This document shows positions 16,052 through 24,785 of a stretch of DNA of 64,000 nucleotides, in pieces; positions within the stretch are counted from its first letter, which is position 1; each line of letters starts with the position of its first letter. Made by a program: the position numbers and the translations under genes. Below the pieces are notes generated by a model that saw only the letters and a program-made list of their open reading frames with translations, had not been told where the DNA came from and did no database searches. The DNA is from Corallibacter vietnamensis (GTDB taxonomy: Bacteria; Bacteroidota; Bacteroidia; Flavobacteriales; Flavobacteriaceae): contig NZ_BAABBI010000001.1 in the NCBI RefSeq assembly GCF_039537875.1, positions 1,302,001-1,366,000 on the forward strand, in the 5' to 3' direction.

Positions 16052-17026
16052 ATGAATTTTAAAACAAATATCTTAATAATTATAAGTGTGTTTATCTATA
16101 AAATGAATGCACAAAATATACAAAACGTTCATCAAAAAATAGACACATCCTACTTTGTAAAGATTGGAGGCATAGACCAATACGTTAGTCTTAAGGGGAT
16201 TAAGAACAAACCAGTAGTATTGTATTTACATGGAGGTCCTGGTGCAGCGGCATCTGCTCATAGTGAAAAAATAACAGCATCATTAGAACAAGATTTTTTA
16301 GTGATTCATTGGGATCAAAGAGGCGCAGGCAAAACCTTAAAACAAAACAATATAAAACAAAGACCAACATTAGCATTAATGCAATCAGATGCTGAAGAGT
16401 TACTCAATTATATTTTAAATACGTTTCATCGTCAACAAATTATTTTAGTGGCAAATTCTTGGGGTACTTCATTAGCTTTTCATTTATCAGAAACACATCC
16501 TGACAAAATTTCAACATTGGTTGCCATAAGCCCCATTGTAAATCTTTTGTCAAGTCAAAAAAGTCTGAATAAGATGCTTATTAGACATTTTAGGAAATCT
16601 AAAAACCAAAAAGCAGTTACACAACTAAAAACTATTAATATACCTTATCATAATGCAAAAGATATGGCTATTCAGTTCAAATGGTTCTCTGAATACCAAG
16701 GCGAATCAATTAATGATACGCTCTACAGTCAATACTCACAGTTTTTCGAACAATGGTACACCAAATGGGGTCTATTATACAGCCAACTTTATAAAGTAAA
16801 CAGACTAAAAATTAGACCTTTATTACAATGTAGAACGATTGTTTTTTATGGTGATAAAGACTACACAGCTTATTATAAGTTATCCAAAAAGTTCTTTAAG
16901 GGTATAAAATCTAAAGAAAAGGAAATTTATAGGTTCAATGATGTAGGTCATCAAATACCAATGGAAGCATCTAATAGAATGCAGGAGTTACTACTTAAAG
17001 TTCTACTTAAAGGAAACTACAACTAA
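16052..17026 (+). CDS. Secreted alpha/beta hydrolase, proline iminopeptidase-like
   Basis: A 324-residue alpha/beta-fold hydrolase with an N-terminal signal-like segment ending around MNAQ. The oxyanion motif LHGGPG is that of proline iminopeptidases (S33), followed by VIHWDQRGAGK. The nucleophile elbow is ANSWGTS, slightly divergent from the usual GGSWG. Acid and base are in GDKD and VGHQIPMEA. It stands alone between two terminator-like or promoter-like gaps and has its own copy of the shared box. Peptide or ester substrate unknown. Confidence 0.85.
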   Translation: MNFKTNILIIISVFIYKMNAQNIQNVHQKIDTSYFVKIGGIDQYVSLKGIKNKPVVLYLHGGPGAAASAHSEKITASLEQDFLVIHWDQRGAGKTLKQNNIKQRPTLALMQSDAEELLNYILNTFHRQQIILVANSWGTSLAFHLSETHPDKISTLVAISPIVNLLSSQKSLNKMLIRHFRKSKNQKAVTQLKTINIPYHNAKDMAIQFKWFSEYQGESINDTLYSQYSQFFEQWYTKWGLLYSQLYKVNRLKIRPLLQCRTIVFYGDKDYTAYYKLSKKFFKGIKSKEKEIYRFNDVGHQIPMEASNRMQELLLKVLLKGNYN

Positions 17027-17044
17027 ATATTTAAAAGGTTTCAA

Positions 17045-17061
17045 ATCATAATTCAGGACGA
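17045..17061 (+). promoter_or_regulatory. Shared upstream box, copy 3, with second common leader motif
   Basis: ATCATAATTCAGGACGA, 93 bp before the next ATG, resembles copies at 13236 and 15982. In addition, 17093-17120 (ATCAAATAATCAA then AAACGAACA) repeats the leader at 13284-13310, just before the first serine hydrolase gene. Confidence 0.4.
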
Positions 17062-17137
17062 TTGGCATTCACTTCTTTAACATCTTTGTCACATCAAATA
17101 ATCAAACAAAAAACGAACAATTTAAACATCAATCACA

Positions 17138-17782
17138 ATGAAAAAATTAGTAATTATCTGCTTAACATTTTTCACGTTTCATGGTTTTGCTCAACAGATT
17201 TCAGAATCATCAAAACTTGTTAATCACGACTTGAAATACAGAGTTAGTTTTCCTGCTATTATTTTAGGAAATATTGGAAAAGGTGGCGAAAGAACCAACA
17301 CACAACACATTGAATTACATATAAAACGTGAGCTTGACGCTAAAAACATTGTTGGTGTTAAATTTGCCACTTGGCGTTTGTTTCAACCTATGGGCATTCA
17401 ATGGTGGGACGGACTAAAAGATAAAATAGACTCTGAAACCGAATTTTATCCTGGTTATTTACGCGAAACAGGTATTGGTATCTCATATCAACGTATGCTC
17501 TGGAAAGGGTTATTTGCTTCAGTTGAAGTGTTGCCGTTATACAAAACCTATTTAGATCTTGATGACAAAAAAATAGCCAACGGATTTAAGCTCTACAATT
17601 CGTATCATATTGGTTATCACTTTGCTTTTGGTAAAAAGAAACAGTTTTTTGTAGAACCACAATTTCATTGTAATGTTTGGCACTTTGACACCAATACGCC
17701 TAAACAATTTAAGCAACTCGACAATAAATGGGATTCTTACTTTCTGTTTGAACCTAACCTTTATGTTGGTATAAAATTTTAA
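17138..17782 (+). CDS. Secreted protein of unknown function, possible small outer-membrane barrel
   Basis: A 214-residue protein with a clear signal peptide (MKKLVIICLTFFTFHGFAQQ). I do not recognise a family. The mature part alternates short amphipathic strands rich in Tyr, Phe and Trp (GIGISYQRMLWKGLFASVEV, SYHIGYHFAFGKK) and ends in VGIKF, a terminal aromatic as in outer-membrane beta-barrels. It precedes a serine hydrolase gene by 35 nt and may be cotranscribed. Confidence 0.7.
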   Translation: MKKLVIICLTFFTFHGFAQQISESSKLVNHDLKYRVSFPAIILGNIGKGGERTNTQHIELHIKRELDAKNIVGVKFATWRLFQPMGIQWWDGLKDKIDSETEFYPGYLRETGIGISYQRMLWKGLFASVEVLPLYKTYLDLDDKKIANGFKLYNSYHIGYHFAFGKKKQFFVEPQFHCNVWHFDTNTPKQFKQLDNKWDSYFLFEPNLYVGIKF

Positions 17783-17817
17783 CTTACAAAACCATCATTC
17801 AACAAATTACTAATATT

Positions 17818-18942
17818 ATGAAACATCTATTTCTAGGTTTAATATTTTTAGTTGGATTATCAGCTATTGCACAGCAAACAACAGAAACAACAATTAAACA
17901 ACGATTTAAAACTGAATTAGAAATAGAAAATATAAAAAGCGGTTTACTACATGTATATTCTGAATCTCGTGATATCGATATTCAGTTAGCTAAAAGTAAA
18001 GAAGATTCCATTTCAATAAATCATCCATTTTACACAGCTAGCATCACCAAAATGTTTACCGCAACAGCAATTGGTATTTTAAAGGATCTGAACAAATTAA
18101 AGTTTGAAGACAAAATTGCTCAATACTTACCAGATTCATTGATGAATAACCTTCATATTTTAGATGGTAAAGACTATTCACAAGATTTAACCATTGCACA
18201 TTTACTGCAACATACCTCTGGTTTACCTGATTATTTTACAGATTCAACCAATGATGAAAGTCAAAATATCATTAGTCAACTATTAATGAACCCTAACAAA
18301 ATGTGGTCTGCAGAAGAACTGATACAATTTTCTAAAGAAAAAATGACACCTCATTTTGTTCCTGGTGAAGGTTATCATTATACCGATACCGAATATGTGC
18401 TTTTAGCTTTGATAATTGAAAATGTAAGTGGTTTATCGTTAGATAAGTTCTTTAAGCAGCATATTTTTCAACCTTTAAACATGAATAGTTCGTATATCAA
18501 CTTAAAATCTAAAGCCATAAATAATAAACTTCCTGTGGTTAAGTTCTATGCAAGTCAATACGAGCTCTTGTCTTTTAATAGCTTAAGTGCAGATTGGGGC
18601 GGCGGCGGTTTAGTCTCAACCACTCATGATTTAATAGCATTTTTAAAAGCCTTTAATACCGATAAAATTGTAAAGAAAGACACACGTTTAGCCATGCAAA
18701 ATTGGATAACTGAAACAAAAGGAATGGAATACGGTTTTGGGATAAGAAAAGTGTCTATTGATGAATTAACAAACACAGAATCTGACTTGCAACTCGTTGG
18801 TCATTCTGGATCTACAGCGTCGTTTTTATGGTATTGCCCACAATTAGACATTTATATTTCAGGGACTTTAAATCAACTTGAAGCTTCTAAAAGTGCCATG
18901 ATTTTGGTTTATGAAATACTAAAAATATTAGTAAACAAATAA
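17818..18942 (+). CDS. Secreted serine hydrolase (beta-lactamase-related)
   Basis: A 374-residue paralogue of the hydrolase at 13313. A Sec signal peptide ends near AIAQQ without a lipobox. Catalytic motifs are SITK (SxxK), a YTD triad in the YxN position (HYTDTEY), and HSGS near the C-terminus. Replacement of the YxN Asn by Asp is seen in several esterase-like members. It ends 4 nt before the S41-like gene. The substrate is unknown. Confidence 0.87.
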   Translation: MKHLFLGLIFLVGLSAIAQQTTETTIKQRFKTELEIENIKSGLLHVYSESRDIDIQLAKSKEDSISINHPFYTASITKMFTATAIGILKDLNKLKFEDKIAQYLPDSLMNNLHILDGKDYSQDLTIAHLLQHTSGLPDYFTDSTNDESQNIISQLLMNPNKMWSAEELIQFSKEKMTPHFVPGEGYHYTDTEYVLLALIIENVSGLSLDKFFKQHIFQPLNMNSSYINLKSKAINNKLPVVKFYASQYELLSFNSLSADWGGGGLVSTTHDLIAFLKAFNTDKIVKKDTRLAMQNWITETKGMEYGFGIRKVSIDELTNTESDLQLVGHSGSTASFLWYCPQLDIYISGTLNQLEASKSAMILVYEILKILVNK

Positions 18943-18946
18943 GACT

Positions 18947-20188
18947 ATGGATTTATTAAGAAAAAAAATAATTTATTTATCAATTTTTATCGTTTCGGTT
19001 TTTAATCCACTATTCGCACAATCATTAAAAAAAATGCATTGGAAAGAAGACCTTGAAATCTATAAAGCATCTTTAGAACTAAACCATATAAATTTATATC
19101 ATTCAATTACTAAAGCAGATTTTACAAAAGAATGGAATAAAATTTATAATAATATTGAGTCATTAAATGATTTTGAAATCATTTTAAAATTAATGCATTT
19201 AACAAGACTCATTAATGATGGACATACGGCGGTATCCTTGAGAGATATATCAACACATCGCTTTCCTTTTGAAGTTAAATGGATCGAAAATCGATGGTAT
19301 GTTGTAAAAACATTGAATAAGGATAAACATATTCTCAAGGCTTCATTAGAGACTATTAATGGGATGCCGATTGATACAGTTACTCAAAAAATTTCAAAAA
19401 TCGCTCAATTTGTTGAAAATGAATATTCTTTAAAAGATAGAACAGGTAGTTATTTAACAATAGCAGAATTACTTTTCAATATTAATTTGATTGATTCAAT
19501 TAATGAAGCCACATTTAGTTTTCGCAACAATAATAATGAATTAATACATCTGAAATTGAACACAATTACTAATGACATTTGGGAGAAAAGTAATCTTTCA
19601 ATGGTAACTTTATCTGTACCAGAAATAACAATACCCAATAGTAGTAATCCTGATTTATGGTTTACATCAATTTCTGACACAAAAGCGGTATATATAAATT
19701 TTGAAAGTTACCCAACCTTTGAAGAGATGCAAGTGTTTGGCGAACAATTAGTCTCTTATATTCAAGAAAACCAAATGAAAAAGGTAATTATTGATATGCG
19801 TAAAAATGGTGGTGGTGATTTGTATGTAGGTACAGTTTTAGCGTATGCTCTTAACCTTGCTGATTCTATAGACTGGAAAAATGGTGTATTTGTATTAACA
19901 AGTAATAAAACCTTTTCAGCGGCTACAAGTAACGCAGCCCTCTTTAAGCAATTGTTAAATGCAAAAATTGTTGGTCAACCCACAGGTTCAAACCCAAATG
20001 GGTATCAAGATATGGATAGCTTTATCTTACCAAATTCAAAACTTGTAATATCCTATTCTAAAAGATTATTTCGATTGTCGAATCAAGAAAATACGGCACT
20101 TAACCCCGATATAATTATAAACCAAAAATATAGCGATCTATTTAATAATGTAGATACAGTTTTGATGAAATTAATAAACATACTGTAA
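18947..20188 (+). CDS. S41-family peptidase-like protein
   Basis: A 413-residue secreted protein with a signal peptide ending in LFAQS. The N-terminal helical region (HWKEDLEIYKASLELNH, LINDGHTAV) is typical of Bacteroidota S41/tail-specific protease relatives. The C-terminal catalytic core shows KVIIDMRKNGGGD, a serine in TFSAATSNA and a following QPTGSNPNGY, where a catalytic Lys would be expected but is not obvious. It may be a weak or inactive protease. It follows the serine hydrolase by 4 nt, in one operon. Confidence 0.75.
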   Translation: MDLLRKKIIYLSIFIVSVFNPLFAQSLKKMHWKEDLEIYKASLELNHINLYHSITKADFTKEWNKIYNNIESLNDFEIILKLMHLTRLINDGHTAVSLRDISTHRFPFEVKWIENRWYVVKTLNKDKHILKASLETINGMPIDTVTQKISKIAQFVENEYSLKDRTGSYLTIAELLFNINLIDSINEATFSFRNNNNELIHLKLNTITNDIWEKSNLSMVTLSVPEITIPNSSNPDLWFTSISDTKAVYINFESYPTFEEMQVFGEQLVSYIQENQMKKVIIDMRKNGGGDLYVGTVLAYALNLADSIDWKNGVFVLTSNKTFSAATSNAALFKQLLNAKIVGQPTGSNPNGYQDMDSFILPNSKLVISYSKRLFRLSNQENTALNPDIIINQKYSDLFNNVDTVLMKLINIL

Positions 20189-20254
20189 AAGTATTTGATA
20201 AGGTTTTTTAGTTGTTCTATTATGCTCTATAAAGTATCATCACAAAGCTGATTA

Positions 20255-20342
20255 CTTGATATCACAAACATTACAAGAGTAGCGTGTTTATCAATTAGAG
20301 GCTTTTAAAAGTGCCGTAATTTTTAGCTTATGCCATTCTTAA
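20255..20342 (+). pseudogene. Frameshifted 3' remnant of a serine hydrolase gene
   Basis: Bases 20283-20342 translate to a C-terminus with YQLEAFKSAVIFSL and a stop, matching NQLEASKSAMILVY of the hydrolase ending at 18942. Just upstream, in another frame, LDI of the QLDIYISG segment is recognisable. The rest is absent. This is the decayed tail of a further paralogue, and it fills most of the gap after the S41-like gene. Confidence 0.6.
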
Positions 20343-20366
20343 AAACAATAGATAAGAAATACATGA

Positions 20367-21287
20367 TTAGTATGTGATAAATATTAATGAGAAAATTGAT
20401 ATGAAAATCCACAGAATTAATGCTAATATGATGGGTTTTATTCCGATAGATTTTAAATCTTTAATAGAAATGGTTGAGCCTACTAAAAATAATGTTATTA
20501 TTAATAAACGTTTAGCCATTAATACAATAAAATTAGTCGCTGTTTCTGGTAATATATGGTAGCTGTTAATTATTATTGCAATAATAAATAAAACGATAAA
20601 GTAAGGGATTTTTATGCGTTCTCCTTTTGTTTTAAATAAAAACATTGAAAAAATAGATAAAGGAATAATCCATAAAGTTCTAGATAGTTTTACTGTGGTT
20701 GCAATTCTTAATGCTTCGTCTCCATAGCTTAAAGCAGCTCCTACAACCGAACTTGTATCGTGTATAGCAATGGCACACCATAAACCAAATTGTTCTTGTG
20801 TTAAATCTAGCAGATGTCCAACAGCAGGAAATATAAGTAAAGCAATAGAGTTTAATAAGAATACGATACCTAAAGCAATGCTTATTGTTTTACTTTTTGC
20901 TTTAATGACAGGAGAAATAGCTGCAATAGCACTTCCTCCACAAATAGCTGTTCCTGAAGTTATTAAATGGCCTAGTTTTAAATCAAGTTTTAAAAGTCTT
21001 GTTAGGAGTAAGCCTAAAGATACAGTTGAAACAATGGAGAGTACTGTTAGGCTTAATCCTTCTTTACCTGTTTCGAGGGTTTCTTTTAAGAACATTCCAA
21101 ACCCAAGGCCTACAACTGATATTTTTAAAAAATAATGAATAGCTTTATGACTGTATGCCTTAAAAGGGTTGTGGAATATAACTGTAAATAAAAAACCAAG
21201 CAGTAAGGCCGTAGCGCTGTTTATAATTCCCAAAAGTGAAAGCAGAATTACAAGAAAGTAAACTGCTTTAGAGATGATGTTTTTCAT
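20367..21287 (-). CDS. YeiH/UPF0324-family putative sulfate exporter
   Basis: A 306-residue integral membrane protein with about ten hydrophobic segments. Family signatures are KISVVGLGFGM, the conserved SGTAICGGSAIAA loop and AIAIHDTSSVVGAAL followed by VKLSRTLWI. The family is annotated as putative sulfate or sulfite-related exporters; transport has not been firmly shown for most members. It lies 76 nt downstream of a LysR regulator on the same strand, a pairing also known from enterobacterial yeiE/yeiH. Confidence 0.9.
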   Translation of the reverse strand: MKNIISKAVYFLVILLSLLGIINSATALLLGFLFTVIFHNPFKAYSHKAIHYFLKISVVGLGFGMFLKETLETGKEGLSLTVLSIVSTVSLGLLLTRLLKLDLKLGHLITSGTAICGGSAIAAISPVIKAKSKTISIALGIVFLLNSIALLIFPAVGHLLDLTQEQFGLWCAIAIHDTSSVVGAALSYGDEALRIATTVKLSRTLWIIPLSIFSMFLFKTKGERIKIPYFIVLFIIAIIINSYHILPETATNFIVLMAKRLLIITLFLVGSTISIKDLKSIGIKPIILALILWIFISIFSLIFITY

Positions 21288-21363
21288 GTTAAATAATTTT
21301 GTTTAACACAAAACTAGAGGATATGTATAACTAAAAAGGAAACGAATTAATTATTAGCGATAA

Positions 21364-22248
21364 CTAAAAGTTATGGTTTAGTTTAATGAATTTTTCAAAC
21401 TTTTCTAAAGAATTAGAAATGTAACCTGTTCTTTTTACAAAGTAAAACCATCGTTCAATTATCAACCCTTTTATATCTATAATTTTAAGCTTGTTGTTTA
21501 TTAAGTCTTCATTTATAGCATTTATAGAAATTAGAGCAAAATCGTTAGAGCTGTATAAATAATTTTTAATTGCTTCGGTACTGTTTAGGGTTACTACAGT
21601 GTTTAACTTAGAGATATTATGGTGTTGCAAAAAAGTGTAAATCATGTCTCTTGTTCCAGAGCCTTTTTCACGTTCTATTATTGGAATTTTTTGCAGTGTT
21701 TTTATATCAATATGTCCTTTTTTAAATAAAGGATTTCTAACATTGGTTACCAGTACAATTTCGTCCTTTATAAATTTTTCAAAGTGTAGTTTAGGATTAG
21801 AAAAATTCCCTTCTGTAATTCCAAAATCGATTTCCTCATTTAAAATTAAATTTTCAATATTTTCTGAATTATTACTAACTATATCAAATTTTGTTTGAGG
21901 GAATTGCATTCTAAACTTTGCAATTACTTTTGGAATGACATAATTAGATAAAGTTGTACTTACTCCAAAGTTTATAAACTTTGGAAAGGTTTTATTTTTA
22001 TGTAAAAATTGCTCGTCCATTTCAGAATAGATCGCTAATACTTTATTTACATATATAAGGAATGATTTTCCTTCTATTGTTAATTCAATAGAGTTCCTTT
22101 TTCTAATAAAAAACGTTGTTTCATATTCTTGTTCTAAATTCTTAATTGCTTTGGATATGGCAGGCTGTGAAATATATAATTGCTCGGCAGCTTTTGTGAA
22201 ACTTAAATGTTTAGCAACAGTTTTGAATATGTGTAACTTTGTTTTCAT
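21364..22248 (-). CDS. LysR-family transcriptional regulator (YeiE/CysB-like)
   Basis: A 294-residue LysR protein. The winged HTH at the N-terminus contains HLSFTKAAEQLYISQPAISK, and the periplasmic-binding-like effector domain follows (EEIDFGITEGNF, ERGSGTRDMIY). I place the start at the ATG 22246-22248, where the canonical MKTKLHIFKTVA begins; the frame could extend 29 codons upstream with no homology. GSGTRD is typical of the CysL/YeiE branch that senses sulfite or O-acetylserine-like ligands, consistent with control of the YeiH-type gene downstream. Confidence 0.88.
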   Translation of the reverse strand: MKTKLHIFKTVAKHLSFTKAAEQLYISQPAISKAIKNLEQEYETTFFIRKRNSIELTIEGKSFLIYVNKVLAIYSEMDEQFLHKNKTFPKFINFGVSTTLSNYVIPKVIAKFRMQFPQTKFDIVSNNSENIENLILNEEIDFGITEGNFSNPKLHFEKFIKDEIVLVTNVRNPLFKKGHIDIKTLQKIPIIEREKGSGTRDMIYTFLQHHNISKLNTVVTLNSTEAIKNYLYSSNDFALISINAINEDLINNKLKIIDIKGLIIERWFYFVKRTGYISNSLEKFEKFIKLNHNF

Positions 22249-22348
22249 TTGTTTATTTTTCACCTTGGAATATGTATAAATCGTTAGTTGCGAATTTAAA
22301 GTTAATAATTTTCGGTTTAGCACTGATGTTAGCAAACTTTTAGGTTCA

Positions 22349-22403
22349 GCGTAGCTAAATTGACGATTAGTGCAGCTAAATTAAAAAAATAGCGTAGCTA
22401 ATT
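22349..22403. repeat. Three short direct repeats GYGYAGCTAAATT
   Basis: GCGTAGCTAAATT (22349), GTGCAGCTAAATT (22370) and GCGTAGCTAATT (22392) are spaced 21-22 bp, two helical turns. They lie upstream of the lysR gene and could be binding sites; function unknown. Confidence 0.4.
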
Positions 22404-22422
22404 CCGAGTGATTTTGCTTTAG

Positions 22423-22444
22423 CCTGTCATGTACTTGATACAGG
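22423..22444. repeat. Degenerate palindromic repeat
   Basis: CCTGT, a loop containing TACTTGAT, and ACAGG resemble the intact palindromes at 48053 and 58075 (CCTGAA-cttga-TTCAGG). Probably an eroded member of that family. Confidence 0.4.
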
Positions 22445-22560
22445 GTAGGTGAATCCGCCAACCAAGCGCAGCGACTGATAAATTCTTTTTTTATTAAAAT
22501 ATACAACAATAGCATAAAGTTAATAGGTATACTCGTTTTAATTTTTTATAAATTGGCAAT

Positions 22561-23019
22561 ATGTTAGATAACTTTGAAAATGAGTTTTTTGGAATAGGTA
22601 TCCAAAATGGGAAAACCCCTGAAAATCTGGGTGTTTTATGGCGTTCTGCCCAAAATTTAGGAGCAAGTTTTATATTCACAATAGGCAATCGTTATGCTAA
22701 ACAAGCATGTGATACACATAATGCAGTAAAATCAATGCCGTATTTTCACTATGAAACTTTTGATGATTTTTATAATAACCTGCCTAAAGGTGCTAGAATT
22801 GTTGGTGTCGAACTTACCAATGAAGCTGAAGATCTAGAGACCTTTCATCACCCTAGACGTTGTGTGTATTTGTTAGGTGCAGAAGATCATGGCTTATCAA
22901 AACAAGCTATAGAAAAAAGTCACTTTTTGGTGAAGTTTAAATCGCAATTAAGCCTTAACGTATCTGTTGCAGGTAGTATTGTTTTGTATGATAGAGGTAT
23001 TAACAAACCTAGATCGTAA
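22561..23019 (+). CDS. SpoU/TrmH-family RNA 2'-O-methyltransferase
   Basis: A 152-residue SPOUT methylase. Motif 1 reads NGKTPENLGVLWRSAQNLGA, motif 2 YLLGAEDHGLS and motif 3 SLNVSVAGSIVLYDR. These form the trefoil knot that binds S-adenosylmethionine and methylates a ribose in tRNA or rRNA. The protein lacks an RNA-binding extension, as in the smallest TrmH members. Which RNA is modified cannot be told. It precedes era by 66 nt, with a separate promoter-like box between. Confidence 0.88.
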   Translation: MLDNFENEFFGIGIQNGKTPENLGVLWRSAQNLGASFIFTIGNRYAKQACDTHNAVKSMPYFHYETFDDFYNNLPKGARIVGVELTNEAEDLETFHHPRRCVYLLGAEDHGLSKQAIEKSHFLVKFKSQLSLNVSVAGSIVLYDRGINKPRS

Positions 23020-23043
23020 GTACTTTTTTTAATAATCGTGTTA

Positions 23044-23069
23044 TTGAAAAATAACAAGTAGTATCTTTG
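23044..23069 (+). promoter_or_regulatory. Bacteroidota-type promoter of era
   Basis: TATCTTTG at 23062-23069 fits the TAnnTTTG -7 consensus and lies 17 nt before the era ATG. A TTG at 23044-23046 is the -33 candidate, with a 15-nt spacer slightly shorter than usual. Confidence 0.4.
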
Positions 23070-23085
23070 CATAAAATATAAAAGA

Positions 23086-23967
23086 ATGCACAAAGCTGGT
23101 TTTGTAAATATTATAGGAAACCCTAATGTAGGTAAGTCAACCTTAATGAATGCTTTTGTTGGTGAAAAATTATCTATCATCACCTCAAAAGCACAAACAA
23201 CGCGTCATAGAATACTTGGTATTGTAAATGGTGAGAATTTTCAAATGGTTTTAAGTGATACACCAGGGATTATTAAACCAGCTTACGAGTTACAAGAATC
23301 TATGATGGATTTTGTAAAGTCTGCTTTTGATGATGCAGATGTGCTAATCTACATGGTTGAGATTGGTGAAAAAGAATTAAAAGATGACGCTTTTTTTAAT
23401 AAAATAACCAACTCAAAAATACCTGTTTTACTACTTTTAAATAAGATTGATACGTCCAATCAAGAACAACTTGAAGAACAAGTGCAAGCCTGGTCTGAAA
23501 AAGTTCCGAATGCCGAGATTTTTGCTATTTCAGCTTTAGAAGGTTTTCAGGTGCAAGAGGTTTTCACCAGAATTATAGAGTTGCTTCCTGACTCACCGCC
23601 ATTTTATCCAAAAGATCAGTTAACAGATAAGCCTGAACGTTTTTTTGTAAATGAAACCATTAGAGAAAAAATACTATTGCATTATAAAAAAGAGATTCCT
23701 TATGCCGTAGAAATTGATACTGAAGAGTTTCTTGAAGAAGATGATATAATTCGCATGCGCTCTGTAATTATGGTAGAGCGAGATACCCAAAAAGGCATTA
23801 TAATAGGGCACAAAGGATCTGCTTTAAAACGTGTTGGTATTGAAGCCAGAAAAGATTTAGAAAAATTCTTCGGAAAACAAATTCACCTAGAACTTTACGT
23901 GAAAGTGAATAAAAATTGGCGCTCTAATACCAATCAATTAAAGCGTTTTGGTTACAATCAAAAATAG
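23086..23967 (+). CDS. era: GTPase Era
   Basis: A 293-residue Era. The G domain shows GNPNVGKST (G1), the switch with SKAQTTRHRI, DTPG (G3), NKID (G4) and SAL (G5); the C-terminal KH domain contains the GxxG loop in IIGHKGSALKRVG. Era binds the 3' end of 16S rRNA and helps mature the 30S subunit, an essential function. Length and order of motifs are standard. The der gene follows after the opposite-strand SIMPL gene. Confidence 0.97.
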   Translation: MHKAGFVNIIGNPNVGKSTLMNAFVGEKLSIITSKAQTTRHRILGIVNGENFQMVLSDTPGIIKPAYELQESMMDFVKSAFDDADVLIYMVEIGEKELKDDAFFNKITNSKIPVLLLLNKIDTSNQEQLEEQVQAWSEKVPNAEIFAISALEGFQVQEVFTRIIELLPDSPPFYPKDQLTDKPERFFVNETIREKILLHYKKEIPYAVEIDTEEFLEEDDIIRMRSVIMVERDTQKGIIIGHKGSALKRVGIEARKDLEKFFGKQIHLELYVKVNKNWRSNTNQLKRFGYNQK

Positions 23968-23971
23968 TAAG

Positions 23972-24703
23972 TTAATTGGCTTCGTAATCTAGTTTCATAG
24001 TGATAGAAGCTGTTTTTTCTTTTGAAGACGTATTGTAAGTTCCGCCCCAAGAATAATCTTCGTTAGAGTTTTGACCAGTAATTTGAAACACGCCAAGTTT
24101 AGCAGATATCAAGCTACCTAATTTGCCGCCCGAGTTTTTTGCTATAGTTTCAGCACGCATTTTAGCATCTGCGGTTGCTTTAGAAATCATTTCAATTTTT
24201 AAATCAGCTAGTTTTGTGTAGTAATATCGCGGTGCTTGAGAGTAAAACTGAATTCCTTTGTTAAGAAGCTCGGTAATTTCTCGAGAAATTTTTTCAACCT
24301 TTTCAACATCATTAGAATCTATTTGTAATGATTGCGTTAAAACATAACCTAAAAATTCCTCGCCAACGTATTTTCCATCAGTCGTATATTTTGCTCGCGA
24401 ATTTTTACGACTATTTACAGCGTTAAAAACAAGCTCTTTTTCCGTAATACCTTTTGATAGTAAGTAGTCGGTAATTATTTTTTTGTCTTTTTCTAAATCA
24501 TTAAATGCTTGCTGTAAATTAGAACTTTCTTTTGCAAAAGAACCTTCCCAAACAATTAAATCTGAAGTAAAATCAGTTTTCCCTAATCCGTTTACAGATA
24601 TTGTACCATCAGCTTTGTTTCTATTCATAAAAGCATTTCCTAATAAAAATGCAGAAATGACAATGGCTAAAGAGAATATTATAGCAGTGATATTATTTTT
24701 CAT
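23972..24703 (-). CDS. SIMPL-domain (DUF541) exported protein
   Basis: A 243-residue protein with one N-terminal membrane anchor or signal (IIFSLAIVISAFLLGNAFM) and a SIMPL/DUF541 domain: TISVNGLGKTDFTSDLIVWEG, then the repeated helices ending in ISKATADAKMRAETIAKNSGGKLG, the most conserved segment of the family. SIMPL proteins (YggE, BP26) are periplasmic and assemble into rings; their role is unclear, with links to oxidative stress. It lies opposite to era and der and shares its upstream region with der. Confidence 0.87.
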   Translation of the reverse strand: MKNNITAIIFSLAIVISAFLLGNAFMNRNKADGTISVNGLGKTDFTSDLIVWEGSFAKESSNLQQAFNDLEKDKKIITDYLLSKGITEKELVFNAVNSRKNSRAKYTTDGKYVGEEFLGYVLTQSLQIDSNDVEKVEKISREITELLNKGIQFYSQAPRYYYTKLADLKIEMISKATADAKMRAETIAKNSGGKLGSLISAKLGVFQITGQNSNEDYSWGGTYNTSSKEKTASITMKLDYEAN

Positions 24704-24758
24704 GATAAAATTATTATTTTGAGTACCACAAAATACAACGAAATCATAAGCATATCAT

Positions 24759-24766
24759 TATATTTG
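24759..24766 (+). promoter_or_regulatory. Promoter -7 box of der
   Basis: TATATTTG, a perfect TAnnTTTG, lies 19 nt upstream of the der ATG, in the divergent gap with the SIMPL gene. No clear TTG at -33 was found. Confidence 0.4.
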
Positions 24767-24785
24767 CACCAAAATTTTATTTAAA

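Noticed and set aside
17818..18942. Call of a beta-lactamase resistance gene
   Set aside because: The motifs define the broad serine hydrolase family; the YxN motif is altered and beta-lactam activity cannot be inferred.
22494..22688. Opposite-strand small open frame overlapping the SpoU methylase start
   Set aside because: No homology or signal; antisense shadow of a well-supported gene.
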